From NCBI GenBank assembly GCA_030035585.1, contig CM057466.1:57481233-57545232 (forward strand): a stretch of 64,000 nucleotides of DNA. The letters run 5' to 3'. Below, piece by piece: positions 46,138 through 57,506 of this stretch. Every line of letters starts with the position of its first letter. The stretch's first letter is position 1. The stretch is from Dugong dugon. Taxonomy: Eukaryota > Chordata > Mammalia > Sirenia > Dugongidae. The position numbers and the translations under genes were made by a program. The notes under the pieces were generated by a model. That model was given only the letters and a program-made list of their open reading frames with translations. It had not been told where the DNA came from and made no database searches.

Positions 46138-48299
46138 TCAGTAGTTATTTTTCTCGTTTATTGATGGTAGATTTGTTTGTTTTGTCCCTTTTTTTTTTTT
46201 AAATTTGACTATGTCTGAGCAGGCGGACTGTGTGTTCTTTGTTGTTTGCTCGTCTGTATGCTCAACACTTTTCACCTCCTTCTCCAACTGGCAGGGTCAG
46301 TCACTCAGATATGGTACAGCAGGGAAGGTCTAGCTGAAGAGGAGTTACTGGGACGGGTTGTTTGTGGCACTTACTACAGCCACCAGAGCGGGTCGGTAAT
46401 CAGTGCAGGGCAGATTCCAGTAGGCCGTGCCTGCACTGCTTGGTGGTGTGATGTCAAGCACACAGTGCAGGTAGGTAGGATGCAGCAGGGAGATTGTTAT
46501 GTGTGGAGCTAAGATGGATATGGGAGAGAGGAGAGAGGAACAGGAGCCAAAAACATACAAACAAACAAAAAAGAATGCTAGGGGAGCCTGCCGTTGGAAT
46601 GGAGAGATGAGAGACTATGAAATGGAGAAAAACAGAAAGGGGAAGAGGAAGAAAAGAAAAGAATGAATAAATAAACTCAGAAAGGTTAAAGAACCGCAAA
46701 GTTCCCAGGGATCCCACCAGTGCAGCCCTGAGGTCTGGGGAAGTCGCTCTCAGGTGTTGCAGTACAGCCTGGCTAGAAGGCGTAGAGGTATACAACACCT
46801 GGTATTCAGGGATCAGAAAGAGAAGGAAGATATAGAGGGATGAGACACTGAGCAATGATGAAAGACAAAAAGGGAAAAAGAGGGAAAAGAAAACAAAACA
46901 AATAAAAAAAAAAAAAGAACAAGAAAGACCCCCCAGAAAAACAGAAAAAACAACAACAAAAAAAAAAAGAAATGCCTTCAGGGATCCCTCTGCACGTCAG
47001 CGCAAGCTGAAGGGGAGTTCCTTGCCACGCAGCTCTGCCTGGCCAGAAAGGGCTCCCAACTCAAGAAAAGGAAAAGAAAACAAACAATTCAAAATGAACA
47101 AACAAACAAAAGCCCCGGGATCCCACCAGTGTGGTAGCCCAGACCGGGAAGCGGCTCCACACTCGAATGGAGCTCCGCAGCCTCTCAGGAAGAAGATGGC
47201 ACACGGAGCCAGGCACTCTAGCGAAAGGAGGGGGAGGTGGCGAGAGGCAAGTGAGAAATCAAAAGAAGTAGAAGAAGAAAAAAAAAGCAACACCAGCAGC
47301 CAACAAATGGCACTCAGAGAGCCAGCCAGTGCGGGCTGGTGTTTCTGGACAAGAGACTGTGTTCGCAGGAAGCAGAGGAGGCTGAGTGTGGGTGAAGAAG
47401 GGTAGAGAGTGGGAAAGCGTATATCACAAATTGCCGGCACTCTGCAGCCCCTCAGGAAGAACCAAAGATGGCACACGGAGCCAGGCACTCGAGTGAAAGG
47501 AGGGGGAGGTGGCAAGAGGCAAGTGAGAAATCAAAAGAAGCAGAAAAAAAAAAGCAACACTAGCAGCCAACAAATGGCACTCAGAGAGCCAGTTAGTGCA
47601 GGCTGGTGTTTCTAGACAAAAGACTGTCCGTGGGAAGCAGAGGGGGCCGAGTATGGGTGAAGAAGGGTAGAGAGTGGGAAAGCGTATATCACAAATTGCC
47701 GGCGCTCTGCAGCCCCTCAGGAAGAAGCAAAGATGGTGCACGGAGCGAGGCACTCAAGTGAAAGGAGGGGGAGATGGCAAGAGGCAAGGAAGAAATCAAA
47801 AGAAGTGGAAGAAAGCAACACCAGCAGCCAACAAATGGCACCCACAGAGCCACCCGCTTGGGTGTGTGGAATCCAACCAGCCGGCGCTTCCCAGTCAAGA
47901 GACTGTGGCCGCAGGAAGCAGAGGAGGCAGAACCAGGACGAAGAGGGGTGGGGGGTGGGAAAGTGCACACCACAAATTACCGGTTGTTTTGTCTCCCACT
48001 GGACGCTCCGTGAGGCTGCTTTCTTGTACCCCCGTTTGCTGGTCTCCAATAGGAGTCCAAGATGGTGGATCCGCGCTGCGTTAGCTGGTAGGGGACCTCT
48101 GCATGAATCTCTCCTTGCTCTCCGTTCTCTGTCAGTTTTCTAACTCCATCTGGTGCTTGGCTGAGTTCTTTATCTCTTCATTTGATGTTTTAGGGTTTCA
48201 GGATTGCTGTATTCTCTGTTCGGCTTAGTTTTTCGGATCTTTGCTGTGGAGGGACGGCGTGGTGCTTCTGCCTACAGCGCCATTTTGCCGGAACTTCCC
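46138..48299 (-). promoter_or_regulatory. L1-C 5' UTR with internal promoter
   Basis: 2.16 kb. The minus-strand 5' edge has GGCAAAATGGC (48279-48289), a YY1-type site as at the start of human L1. A second AAGATGG lies at 48059-48065. Tandem monomers follow, then a pyrimidine-rich region on the L1 sense strand (about 46540-47110), then ORF1. Numerous open frames here on both strands are by-products of repeat and base bias. Confidence 0.8.
47177..47975 (-). repeat. Three tandem ~266-bp 5' UTR monomers
   Basis: Units start at 47177, 47444 and 47709 (+ coordinates), giving periods of 267 and 265 bp. Each begins GCAGCC(C/T)CTCAGGAAGAA, has AAAGGAGGGGGAG and CAGCCAACAAATGGCAC, and carries one AAGATGG YY1-like motif at 47193, 47465 and 47730. 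L1-B has a single unit at the same place. Confidence 0.9.
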
Positions 48300-48718
48300 T
48301 AATTTCATTTTTTGATTGTTCATTGCTAGTGTATAGAAATACAAGTGATTTTTTAAAATATTTATCTTGTATCTTATAAACTTGTTGAACTCTTGTATTA
48401 GATTTAATAGGTTTGGGGTGATTGTTTAGAATTTTTTAGATACTAGATCATATTGTCTGCATATAGATAGTTCTATTTCCTCCTTTCCAATCTGTATGCT
48501 TTTCATTTCTTTTTCTTGTCTAATTTCCCTAGCTAGAACCTTCACTACAAGGTTGAATAGAAGTGGTGAAAGCAGACATTCTTGTCCTGTTCCTGATCTT
48601 AGGGGTCTTGATTTTCATTTGATATGACAATATCTCTCTTCTAATCGAGGTTTTTGTAAAATTTACATTTAATGTAATTTTTTTTTAATGTGGTTGGGTC
48701 AAATTGTTCTTCTTGCTA

Positions 48719-49017
48719 CAGTAAGTCCCCAGGTATGAATGTCCAACTTACAGACAACTCATGCTTGCCCTTTAATGTTATGTAAATTTGCCTTCACTTT
48801 GAAACGACTGAACCAACCCCTACTTGCAACAGATTCTTCATCACAATCACCTTCACTTGGTGTACATGCAGCTTTTACATCATTGAAAAGTCTTCGAGGT
48901 TTATCTTGCACTAAAATAAGGCTAAATAAGAACTGTACACACCTGTTCCAACTTACCTACAAGTTCGACTTAAAGACTCACTTAGAAATGATCTTGTTTG
49001 TAACCTGGGACTGTCTG
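48719..49017. mobile_element. Tigger-like MITE (DNA transposon)
   Basis: 299 bp with imperfect terminal inverted repeats: left CAGTAAGTCCCCAGG, right CCTGGGACTGTCTG (reverse complement CAGACAGTCCCAGG). A TA precedes the left end. The CAG...CTG ends, CCCCAGG core and TA target fit TcMar-Tigger non-autonomous elements. A 129-codon frame crosses it but shows no transposase motif. Confidence 0.65.
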
Positions 49018-49726
49018 TGTATGTTTTCTATTTGTCCCATCAGGCCTTTGTTTCCTTTTTCCTCTTTTTCTGCTTTCTTTTGGATTATTTTTCATTTTTC
49101 CATTTTATATCTTTTGCTTCCTAATTAACCATATCTCTTTGTTGTTTAATTTAGTGATTGTCTTATTGTTTATAATATATATATTTCAATTATTTCAGTC
49201 TACCTTCAAGAGATATTATATCACTCTACATATAACATAAGAACCTTACAACACTATACTTCCAATAACTCCTTCCCAGCTTTTGTGTTGTTGTCATGCA
49301 TTTCAACTCTATGTATATTACGAACCCCACAATACATTGTTTTTATTTTTACTTTAAAATTATTGTTTAAAGAGATTTAAATAATAAGAAAATTCATATT
49401 TCTTTAATTACGTATTTACCATTTCTGGTACTCTTCATTGTTTTGTTTAGATCAGGATTTCCATCTGGTACCATTGTCCTTCTACTTGAAGGACTTCCTT
49501 TAACATTTCTTATTATGTAGGTCTGATGGTGATGAATTCTTTCAGTTTTTGTATGTATTTTTGAAAGATACTTTTGCTGGGTCAAGAATTCTAGGATGAC
49601 AATTTTTTCTTTCAGTTAAGTTACTTGGAACAGGTTAGTCCTTTTAGGTTGTGTTTTTAATCTTTGCTAGATGGGACCTAAAAGGCATTTAATCTAGGAC
49701 TGATTTTGCACTACTACTGGAGTAAA

Positions 49727-49868
49727 GAAAACCCTGGTGGCATAGTGGTTAAGAGTTTGGCTGCTAACCAAAAGGCTGGCAGTTTGAAACCCTATGGGAC
49801 AGTTCTACTCTGTCCCATTAGGTCACTATGAGTCAGAATCAACTCAACAGCAATGGGATTTTTGGGTT
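49727..49868 (+). mobile_element. AfroSINE with internal deletion
   Basis: TSD TACTGGAGTAAA at 49715-49726 and 49869-49880, exact. Head CCCTGGTGGCATAGTGGTTAAG, then GCAGTTTGAAACCCTATGGG. About 25 bp normally between the B-box region and AAACCCTAT are missing compared with the 39191 copy. Confidence 0.92.
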
Positions 49869-50459
49869 TACTGGAGTAAAACCCCTGTTTGTACTCACTA
49901 ATGCCCTATGAATTATGAGATTTTCCACTGTGGCTGGGGGGAACAGTTACTATTCCTGGGCCTTCTGTGAACTCTGAAGATTGTTGGCTGTAATCCTTTT
50001 GGGTGTTTTCCTCCTATCTTTGAGTAATTTCTTCATATGGATGTACCTATCAGTACTCAGTGACTACTCGAGGGGACATACCCTCTGCAGATCTCCACAG
50101 TTCTCTCTCTGTGTAGTTCTCTTCAATATTCTGCCCTGCAAACTCTAGTTTCTTTGGTCCTCCCAGACTCTCAGCTTTGTCTCCTTAACTCAGTGAGACC
50201 ACCTGGCTCTTCCTGGGTTCTCTCCTGAGACACAACCTGGAAACCTCCAGGCAATCATAAGGCCTCATTTGTCTCCCTTTTCTCAGTGACCAATGTTCCT
50301 CATTGCCAGATGTCCAATGTAGTAGACACCATTGTTTTATATACATTGTCCAGATTTTCATCTGTTTCAGGCTGAAAGGATAAATTTATTCCCTGCTAGC
50401 TCATCTTGGCCAGAAGAAAATTTGACCATAAATTTTGAAAATTTCTTCTCTCTGAAGCC

Positions 50460-50935
50460 TCTGTGTTCCAGTTTTCTATTGCTGTACCACAAACCACTTC
50501 GAAAAGTACTGGATTAACACAAAAATAGCATTTATTTTGCTCATTAATCTGTAGGCAGGACTCTGTAAGGACAGTTCATCTTTGCTCCACTTGGCATTAG
50601 CTGGTGGCTTGAAAGCTGTGGGGTGGAATCATGTCTGGCTATTGACTGTTGACTAGGATCTCACCTCATGTGATCAGAGCACCTCATTTCATCTTTCCAT
50701 GTGACTAGTTGACTTCCTCACAGCACAGTGATTGATTGCCAAGGGCAAGTGGAGACAGAAAGAGAGTCACCTTTTCTAACCTAGCCTTGAAAATCCATCA
50801 CATTCTGTTCTTTGGAAGAAAGTCACCAAGGCCAGCCTATATTCAAGGAAAGAGCAATTAGACTCTTCCTTTTGATGTCAGAAGTGTCGAAGAATTTGTG
50901 GACATGTTTTAAAACCACCACACTTTGTTTCTCCA
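50460..50935 (-). repeat. MLT1-like MaLR LTR
   Basis: Contains GTTTTCTATTGCTGTACCACAAACC, TCATCTTTGCTCCACTTGGC-type sequence and CCATGTGACTAGTTGACTTCCTCACAGC, as in MLT1-class LTRs. Ends near ACCACCACAC. Confidence 0.6.
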
Positions 50936-52344
50936 AGTTGCTTTTTTCTGCTTATTTTTAATCTCTGTTTTTCCTATCAGACACTTTCCTCTGTTACCTA
51001 ATGTTATTTTGTTGTCTGTTCACATATAAGAGAGGAGCACTAAAACTCTAATTGGAGGTTTTAAGTGTGTGAAAGGGTTTTTCTACTGTGGGCTTTACTT
51101 TGCTGTGGTCTGGTTGGGTTGCTTAAATGGAGAAATTACAAAATATCTTGAGGTATTTCTCTTAGGGGTAATCAGATTCCCCAGGAAAAAATCTCCAATC
51201 TTCTCTTTGGAAGCTGAGGGCCAATATTTTGGAACATGAAGGATGTCTCAGAATCTGAGATGAATATATTATCTAAATCCTTGTTTTTAGCCCAGTACCT
51301 CCATCCTCAGCTGAACCTAAGTCCTCTTTGCTTATCCTCTCTAGAGAATATATATAACCTTTATTCTTTCCCGGGGTGAGGAATGATCAGACATCAGGTG
51401 GCTGATCAGAGTGTGAGAGGCAAATTAGGATCTGGATAGTTCTTAAATTGATTCTTGACCAACCCTCCTTACTCAACCTCCACTGTCAGTCATACTTCCA
51501 GAGGTATCTAGTATTACCAGTTCCTGAGTATTTTGGGGATTCTTCCATGTACATCAGGTGGATTTCTGCTTTCCTCATTGCTGGTTTAGGATTCACTTTT
51601 CTCAGGTCAGCTAAGAATTTGCCATTCATCACCATTTGCTTTCCAGCTTCCAAATTTTCATTTTTGTTGTCTTCTCTTCCAATCATCATCTCCTTATGAA
51701 TTTAGCATTTAAAAAAAATGGTTTTACTATCATTTGATGAGATTTGGAGAAGGAGGAAGTGTGAGCATATGTTTAATTTACTATCTTTTAATCAACTATC
51801 TATTACTTAAATCTACGAGAAGTCAAACTCACGCCTTTAAGCTTTACGTTTTGGTTATTCAACGCAAACATTTTCCAGGTTCGACCATCCTTTTTGCAGC
51901 AACCAAACCCCTAATGAGTCATTCTGTATTCACTTGGAATCTCTCTGGCACTCATCTGGAAAATCTTCTCCTTCAATCTCTTTGCTGTCTGTTTGTAGAA
52001 ATTCTCCTGAGTGACTACTGACCATATTCATGCCTTTCCTGGGTGATTTGTTCCAGTTGGTTAAAGAACCACTTCCAAGTAGACTATCTGTATTAAAGTC
52101 TGCTTAAAGTTCCATTTTACCTTTCTATTCTTATTCCTATCCCTGTCTGGATCACACAAATGTATATCATGTTTTCTAACTTCATTGTTTCCTAAAAATG
52201 AACATTGACTATCTAATACAGTGATCACATTTATGTATACATATGATAATTTATTTTGTCTACAGATACAACAAGGTAAAATAAAAATTATATTGGTGAT
52301 TAGGACATTTCTCTAGAATAACATTTTTTTTCCTGAAGTCCTCA
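50936..52344. other. Unassigned DNA
   Basis: About 1.4 kb with no recognised repeat or convincing exon. The frame at 51734-52021 (95 codons) has no domain that I recognise. Confidence 0.35.
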
Positions 52345-52560
52345 AGGCACTTAATTTTAACCAACTAATCACCATCTCATGGTGATTCACAGCAACCCCT
52401 TGTGTTACAGAATACAACTGCTCGATAGGGTTTTTTTTGGCTGTAATCTTTACGGAAACAGATTGTCAGGCCTTTCTTCTGCGGCATCACCAGGTAGGTT
52501 CGAACTGTCAACCTTTAGCTTAATGGTAGTATTTCTCATCTGCTGGATCATTCAAATAAT
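52345..52560 (-). repeat. Old AfroSINE subfamily copy
   Basis: Antisense: CTCATGGTGATTCACAGCAACCCC, GCTGTAATCTTTACGGAAACAGATTG, CCTTTCTTCTGCGGC and GGTTCGAACTGTCAACCTTTAGC. It still has a recognisable tRNA-like B-box (GGTTCGAAC, antisense) but is diverged. Confidence 0.75.
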
Positions 52561-53126
52561 CCTAGTGTGCAAACAAGTCAGGATGGCCTCTGCACTGGGA
52601 AGGACCAAGGCACCCCTATGAGTTACCCCTCATACTTAATTTTTAATGAGGGAATCCCAGAGCAGCACTAGAGAACTCAGAAAGAAAATGCCTTCCTGGT
52701 GCTGTTAAGAGCTTTCTATTAGCATAGAAGGAATGGTGGGGGTGAGGGAACAGCTCACTCCCCTAGGGTGTTTGCTTATGCAGCAGCCATTTCTCCAAGA
52801 GCAGGGGACACTTTGTGGATATAAGAGGCTATTTTTACCAGTGCTGTCTTCCAAATGAGAGAAAATCCAGATCTAGACACCTTCCTACCACCAGCAGGCC
52901 TGTTTCAGCATCGCTATGTGGACTGGGGCGGAAAGATGGCCTGTGGTTGCCCAGCACAGAGAGAGGGACCTCAGAGAGCGCATTTCCAGCTGCTGTGAAG
53001 ATTTGCCTATGTGACTTCAGGAAGAGCCTCTGGGCCTTCGCAAGCCCCTCCTGGATAAAGCAGAGATAACACCCACCCAACAGCACAGAACATGTGAGCA
53101 CAACAGCAGCTCCCTAGGGAATGTTG
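52561..53126. other. Unassigned DNA
   Basis: No recognised repeat. GC content is higher than its surroundings. The 84-codon frame at 52815-53069 overlaps an 88-codon antisense frame, which argues that neither is real. Confidence 0.35.
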
Positions 53127-53335
53127 TTGTTAGTCTGTCAGTTTGTCATACTGGGGTGGCTTGCACGTTGCTCTGATGCTAGCTAGCAGTTATGCCACTG
53201 GTATTTCAAGTACCAGCAGGGTCACCCATCCTGGTCATGTTTCAGCAGATCTTCCAGACTAAGACAAACTAGGAAGAAAGGCCTGGCGATCTACTTCTGA
53301 AAATCAGCCAATAAAAACCTTATGGATAAGAATGT
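53127..53335 (+). repeat. Old AfroSINE/RTE-like element
   Basis: Shares TCCAGACTAAGACAAACTAGGAAGAAAGGCCTGG with the antisense element at 60352-60640 and TCTACTTCTGAAAATCAGCC with the SINEs at 55153 and 57966. It is a longer, older relative of the AfroSINE group; the exact family name is uncertain. Confidence 0.6.
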
Positions 53336-54575
53336 TGAGGAATAAAATCCTGTTTGTTTTTTTAGCAAAATGAGTATTTCCACTAACCTTCTCTACTCCC
53401 CAAATTGTGATCCCTGGGTCCTTGATTCTTACAAGTAAAGGGGGAAACAGTTTTGGAGAACAAAATATCTTGGCCCTGAGCATAATTTCTTACTTGTGCA
53501 GTCAAGGACGGTTTATTACAGGCCTGTTTAGTGTCTTGGTTAAGGGAGGGAAGGAATAAAATGCTGATCCAAGAAGCCATCTTGCACTAAGGAGTGATGA
53601 AGTACATTTTTGGGGGCTGAGGCATTCTTTCGGGCTAGATTTCCTTGCAGAATAAGACCGAGTCCGAGTCGGCAGGTACAGGAATAGAACGGTTCACTGG
53701 GAAAAAATTATTAGTGAAGCCAGAGGCTTATCTAGTCTGGGGTCTCTCAGGGAGACGCACAAAGAGAGAGAACTAATCCACTCCCAGAAGAAGAAAGGGA
53801 CTGCGCCTTATCCCTAATTTAATATATCACTCATATGGTGGGTGGGAAAGTTCTTTCAAGCCCCTTTGGCCTGGGCAGTAAATTATTCCTCATGTTTCTG
53901 TTTTGTGGTGGTCAGTGAGCAGTGAGTCATCCAGTGACTCACAGCCTCATCATCAATGTATATTTGGGGGCGCCCACTGGGTGCTTGGGTTCAAGCTGAT
54001 AAGGAAAGCTGGCCTTTGTTGTGCCTGAGTCTTTTTCCGAGCTACGTGTTTTCTGTGTTTTCTTAGCTGCCACAGCCATCCTGATGGTGTCATACCACTC
54101 GGATGACAGACATGTGTAACACTCTTTGAAACTAGACAGAACATTATGTACTGGGGGAATTTTTTAATGTACACCCACGTTAGGCCCACTAACTATGTAA
54201 AATCATTTTTATTTTTATCTTGCTTTAACAGAAGGAAGCACACTGATGCACTGTTTAGGGAAAGTGCCCTGTATTCTGCTGCTGAGGACCTTGGGCACGT
54301 CTCTTAACTTCCCAGGGCCTCTGCTTCCTCATTTACTGTCTACTCCCCTGATGTTATAGCAATAGCTCATTAGGATTCAAATGAAGTCTAGAAAGTACAA
54401 GCACAAAAGTCTCTCTTTCAAATGGTCTTCTTGGGCCACACCTCACTCCACCCAGGCTATGCCCACTGGTGATTTCCCTATACGTGGCTGATTGCTCGAG
54501 CTGGGTTCACAAGAGGTTCACACAATATGCTGGCACTAGCAAGAAATGGACTGCTGGGAACTTACAGCCCCACTC
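53336..54575. other. Unassigned, partly LTR-like
   Basis: 53580-53960 (GAGGCTTATCTAGTCTGGGGTCTCTCAGGGAGACGC ... CACTCATATGG) has the look of an LTR end but I cannot name it. No gene. Confidence 0.35.
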
Positions 54576-56045
54576 AGGTACATTCATTCATTCAACAAAC
54601 ATTTATTGAACACCTAGTATATACCAGTCACTGTTCTAGGCACTGAGGATACACTGATGTCAAAACAAAATGACTCTCCTCTCATGGAGCTTACATTCTA
54701 GTGTGAGGAGGTCTACATTGGACATTATCAATGAGTAAATTCTAAGGAAGGCAATGAGAGCTATAGAAAAAAAATAGAGCAGGGTTAAGGGATAAGGAGT
54801 GCTGGTGTATTGGCAAGGATTGAAATTTTCAATAGGAGGTTCAGGCTAGGCTACACTGCAAAGGTGACATTTGAGCAAAGGCTTGAAGGAAGTGAGGGAG
54901 TGAACCATAAGGAAGTAGGGAAGAGATTCAGGTAGAAGAAATAAGTAAACACAGCTACATATATGCCATTCCATCTACAAACAAGTATGTACTGAACTCT
55001 TATTTTGAGGCTAGTTCTATATCAGGTGCTGGGGTGAGGCATACCTTGTCAGGTAAGAAAGAAAAGGAGCTATGTTCTAACTGGGGAGCTAAATCTGAGA
55101 ATTTAGGTATGTAATTATTTTGGTTAATTAAGATTAGTAACGTGGACTTGATTCACTTTGGGTGGTGCAAACAGTTAACATGCTCAGCTGGTAACCAAAA
55201 GGTTGAAGGTTCAAGTCCACCTAGAAGTGCCTTGGAAGAAAGGCCTGAAGATCTACTTCTGAGAAATCAGCCATTGAAAAGCCTATGGAGCACAGTTCTA
55301 CTCTGACACACATGGGGTCACTATGAGTCAGAATCAACTCGGTGACAACTAGTGTTGATTTAGATTCACATTATATTATGGTAGTGCCTATCTACAAGTG
55401 CATTTGTTCAGGGATAGTAGATATTAATATGCATATGAATATCTAATGACAAAAGCTAGGCTGGAGACACAGCTTGAAGGATAAAGCCTTGCACACGTGT
55501 GCATGTGTGCAGAAGCCTGGCTGTGTACACACTTCAGAAAGGAAGGAAGAAGAGATCCTGGTGCAGAAACATGGTTGGTATGTTGGAGGAGCAGCAAAAC
55601 AGCCAAGATGGCTGAAGCAGTGTAAATTAGATACCGTATGAGCAGGTGATGCCACAGAGGTAGAGAAGATGCTGTAGAACTTTTCAGGGTTTTGTAAGAC
55701 TTTGAGCTTTTACTCTGAGTGAAATGGGAAGCTATTGAAGGATTTTGAGCAGAGAATTAGGAAGATCCAACATATATTTTGCAATAAAGATCAATGTGTT
55801 CATTGTACTGAAGAATAAAATGGAGGGCGGGGGGGAGGTGTTTGGAGGCACTAAAATCATTTAGGAGGCTATGTCAATAATCCAGAGGAGAAATTACATT
55901 TTCTTGGACCAAAGTACGTGTGAGAGGTGGTTGGATTCTAGATATAATTTTGAAGGTAGATCCATTAAGGTTTCCAGATGAATTGGAAGTGGGCTGTGAG
56001 AAAAAGAGAAGAATTATGGGCGTCTCCAAGGTTAAGAGGCTCCTT
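54576..56045. repeat. Ancient mammalian repeat, family not named
   Basis: Begins TTCATTCATTCAACAAACATTTATTGAACACC and TGTTCTAGGCACTGAGGATAC, then GGTGACATTTGAGCAAAGGC (about 54865), TTTTACTCTGAGTGAAATGGGAAGC (about 55708) and GGAGGCTATGTCAATAATCCAG (about 55863). This series of phrases recurs in order in a widespread old mammalian repeat. A SINE at 55153-55365 interrupts it. I could not fix its class or orientation. Confidence 0.5.
55153..55365 (+). mobile_element. Older AfroSINE
   Basis: Head GGTGGTGCAAACAGTTAAC, B-box-like GGTTCAAGTCCACC, body with GATCTACTTCTGAGAAATCAGCC and CACTATGAGTCAGAATCAACTC. About 30 bp longer in the middle than the younger AfroSINEs. Confidence 0.8.
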
Positions 56046-57506
56046 TGTAGCGCATTCTCATTCTGGGTTTTACTATGAGACTAAAGATCCGTATGCCTTT
56101 ACCGGCGTGAATAAAAAAAACAGAAAATAACTTGTTGGAGAGGCTGTGGGGAGACTGGAACTCTTATGTACTGCTGGTGGGAATGCAAAATGGTATCACC
56201 ATTCTGGAAAACAATATGGTGCTTCCTTAAAAAGCTAGAAATAGAAATACCATATGATCCAGCAATCCCACTCCTAGGAATATATCCTAGAGAAATAAAA
56301 GCCCTCACACGAATAGACATATGCACACCCATGTTCATTGCAGCATTGTTCACAATAGCAAAACAATGGAAACAACCTAGATGACCATCAATAGATGAAT
56401 GGATAAACAAACTATGGTACATACACATAATGGAGTACTATGCAACAATGAAGAACAATGATGAATCTATGAAGCATCTCACAACATGGATGAATCTGGA
56501 GGGCATTATGCTGAGTAAAATAAGTCAATCACAAAAGGACAAATACTGTATGAGACCACTACTATAAAAAGTCGTGAAAAGGTTTACACACAAAAAGTAA
56601 CAATCTTTGTTGTTTACGAGGGATGGAGGGGGGTAATACTAAATAGACAATAGGTAAGCGGTAACTCTGATGAAGGGTAAGACAGTACACAATACTGGGG
56701 AAGCCAGCACAACTTGTCCAGGGTAAGGTCATGGAATCACCACGGACAAATTCAAACTCCTTGAGGGACTGAATTACTGGGCTGAGGGCTGTGGGGACCA
56801 TAGTCTCAGGGAACATCTAGCTCAATTGGCATAAGATAGTTTATAAAGAAAATGTTCTACATTCTATTTCAGTGACTAGTGTCTGTCACCAAAGCCTGTA
56901 AGTGGCCATCTAAGATACTCCACTGGTCTCACCCCTTCAGGAGCAAGGGAAAATGAAGAAAACTAAAGACACGAGGGAAAGATTAGTCCAAATGACTGAT
57001 AGACCACAACTACCATGGCCTCCACCAGACTGAGTCCGGTACAACTAGAGGGTGCTCAGCTACCACCACTGACTGCTCTGGCAGGGATCACAATAGAGGG
57101 TCCTGGACAGTGCTGGAAAAAAATGTAGAACAAATTTCTAACTCAAAAAAAGACCAGAATTTACTGGCCTGACAGAGACTGGAGAAACCCCAAGAATATG
57201 GCCCCCGTACATCCTTTTAGCTCAGTAATGAAGTCACTCCTGAGGTTCACCTTTTAGCAAAGATTAGACAAGCCCATAGGACAAAACAAGACTAAAGGGG
57301 CACAACAGCCCAGGGGCAAGGACGAGAAGGCAGGAGGGGACAGGAAAGCTGGTAATAGGGAACCCAAGTTAAAGAAGGGAGAGACTGACGTGTCGTGGGG
57401 TTGTTAACCAATGTCATAAAACAATATGTGTACTAAATGTTTAATGAGAAGCTAGTTTGTTCTGTAAACCTTCATCTAAAGTATAATAAAAAATAAAATA
57501 AAAAAG

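Larger units (their letters stand above)
39668..48299 (-). mobile_element. L1-C: near-complete L1 with monomeric 5' UTR and composite tail
   Basis: An 8.6 kb L1 on the minus strand flanked by TAATTTCATTTTT at 39655-39667 and 48300-48312. From its 5' end: promoter with YY1-like sites, three ~266-bp monomers (47975 down to 47177), rest of 5' UTR, ORF1 (46137-45128), ORF2 (44667-40849), 3' UTR, and the composite tail shared with L1-F and L1-G. It is the most intact L1 here, but both ORFs have stops or frameshifts. Confidence 0.95.
37330..50430 (-). mobile_element. Ancient antisense L1M, host of later insertions
   Basis: Old L1 on the minus strand in pieces 37330-37453, 38368-39190, 39351-39667, 48300-48718, 49018-49726 and 49869-50430. 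The order on the minus strand is 5' end (ATCTTGGCCAGAAG near 50402), 5' UTR, ORF1/ORF2 fragments and ORF2 3' end (ATGGCTATAATTTTT near 38375). Breaks are explained by L1-G, an AfroSINE, L1-C, a Tigger-like MITE and another AfroSINE. No usable frame. Confidence 0.7.

Noticed and set aside
47022-48143. Several 80-170-codon frames on both strands
   Set aside because: They fall in the tandem monomers and GA-rich 5' UTR of L1-C, overlap each other on both strands and have no domain signature.
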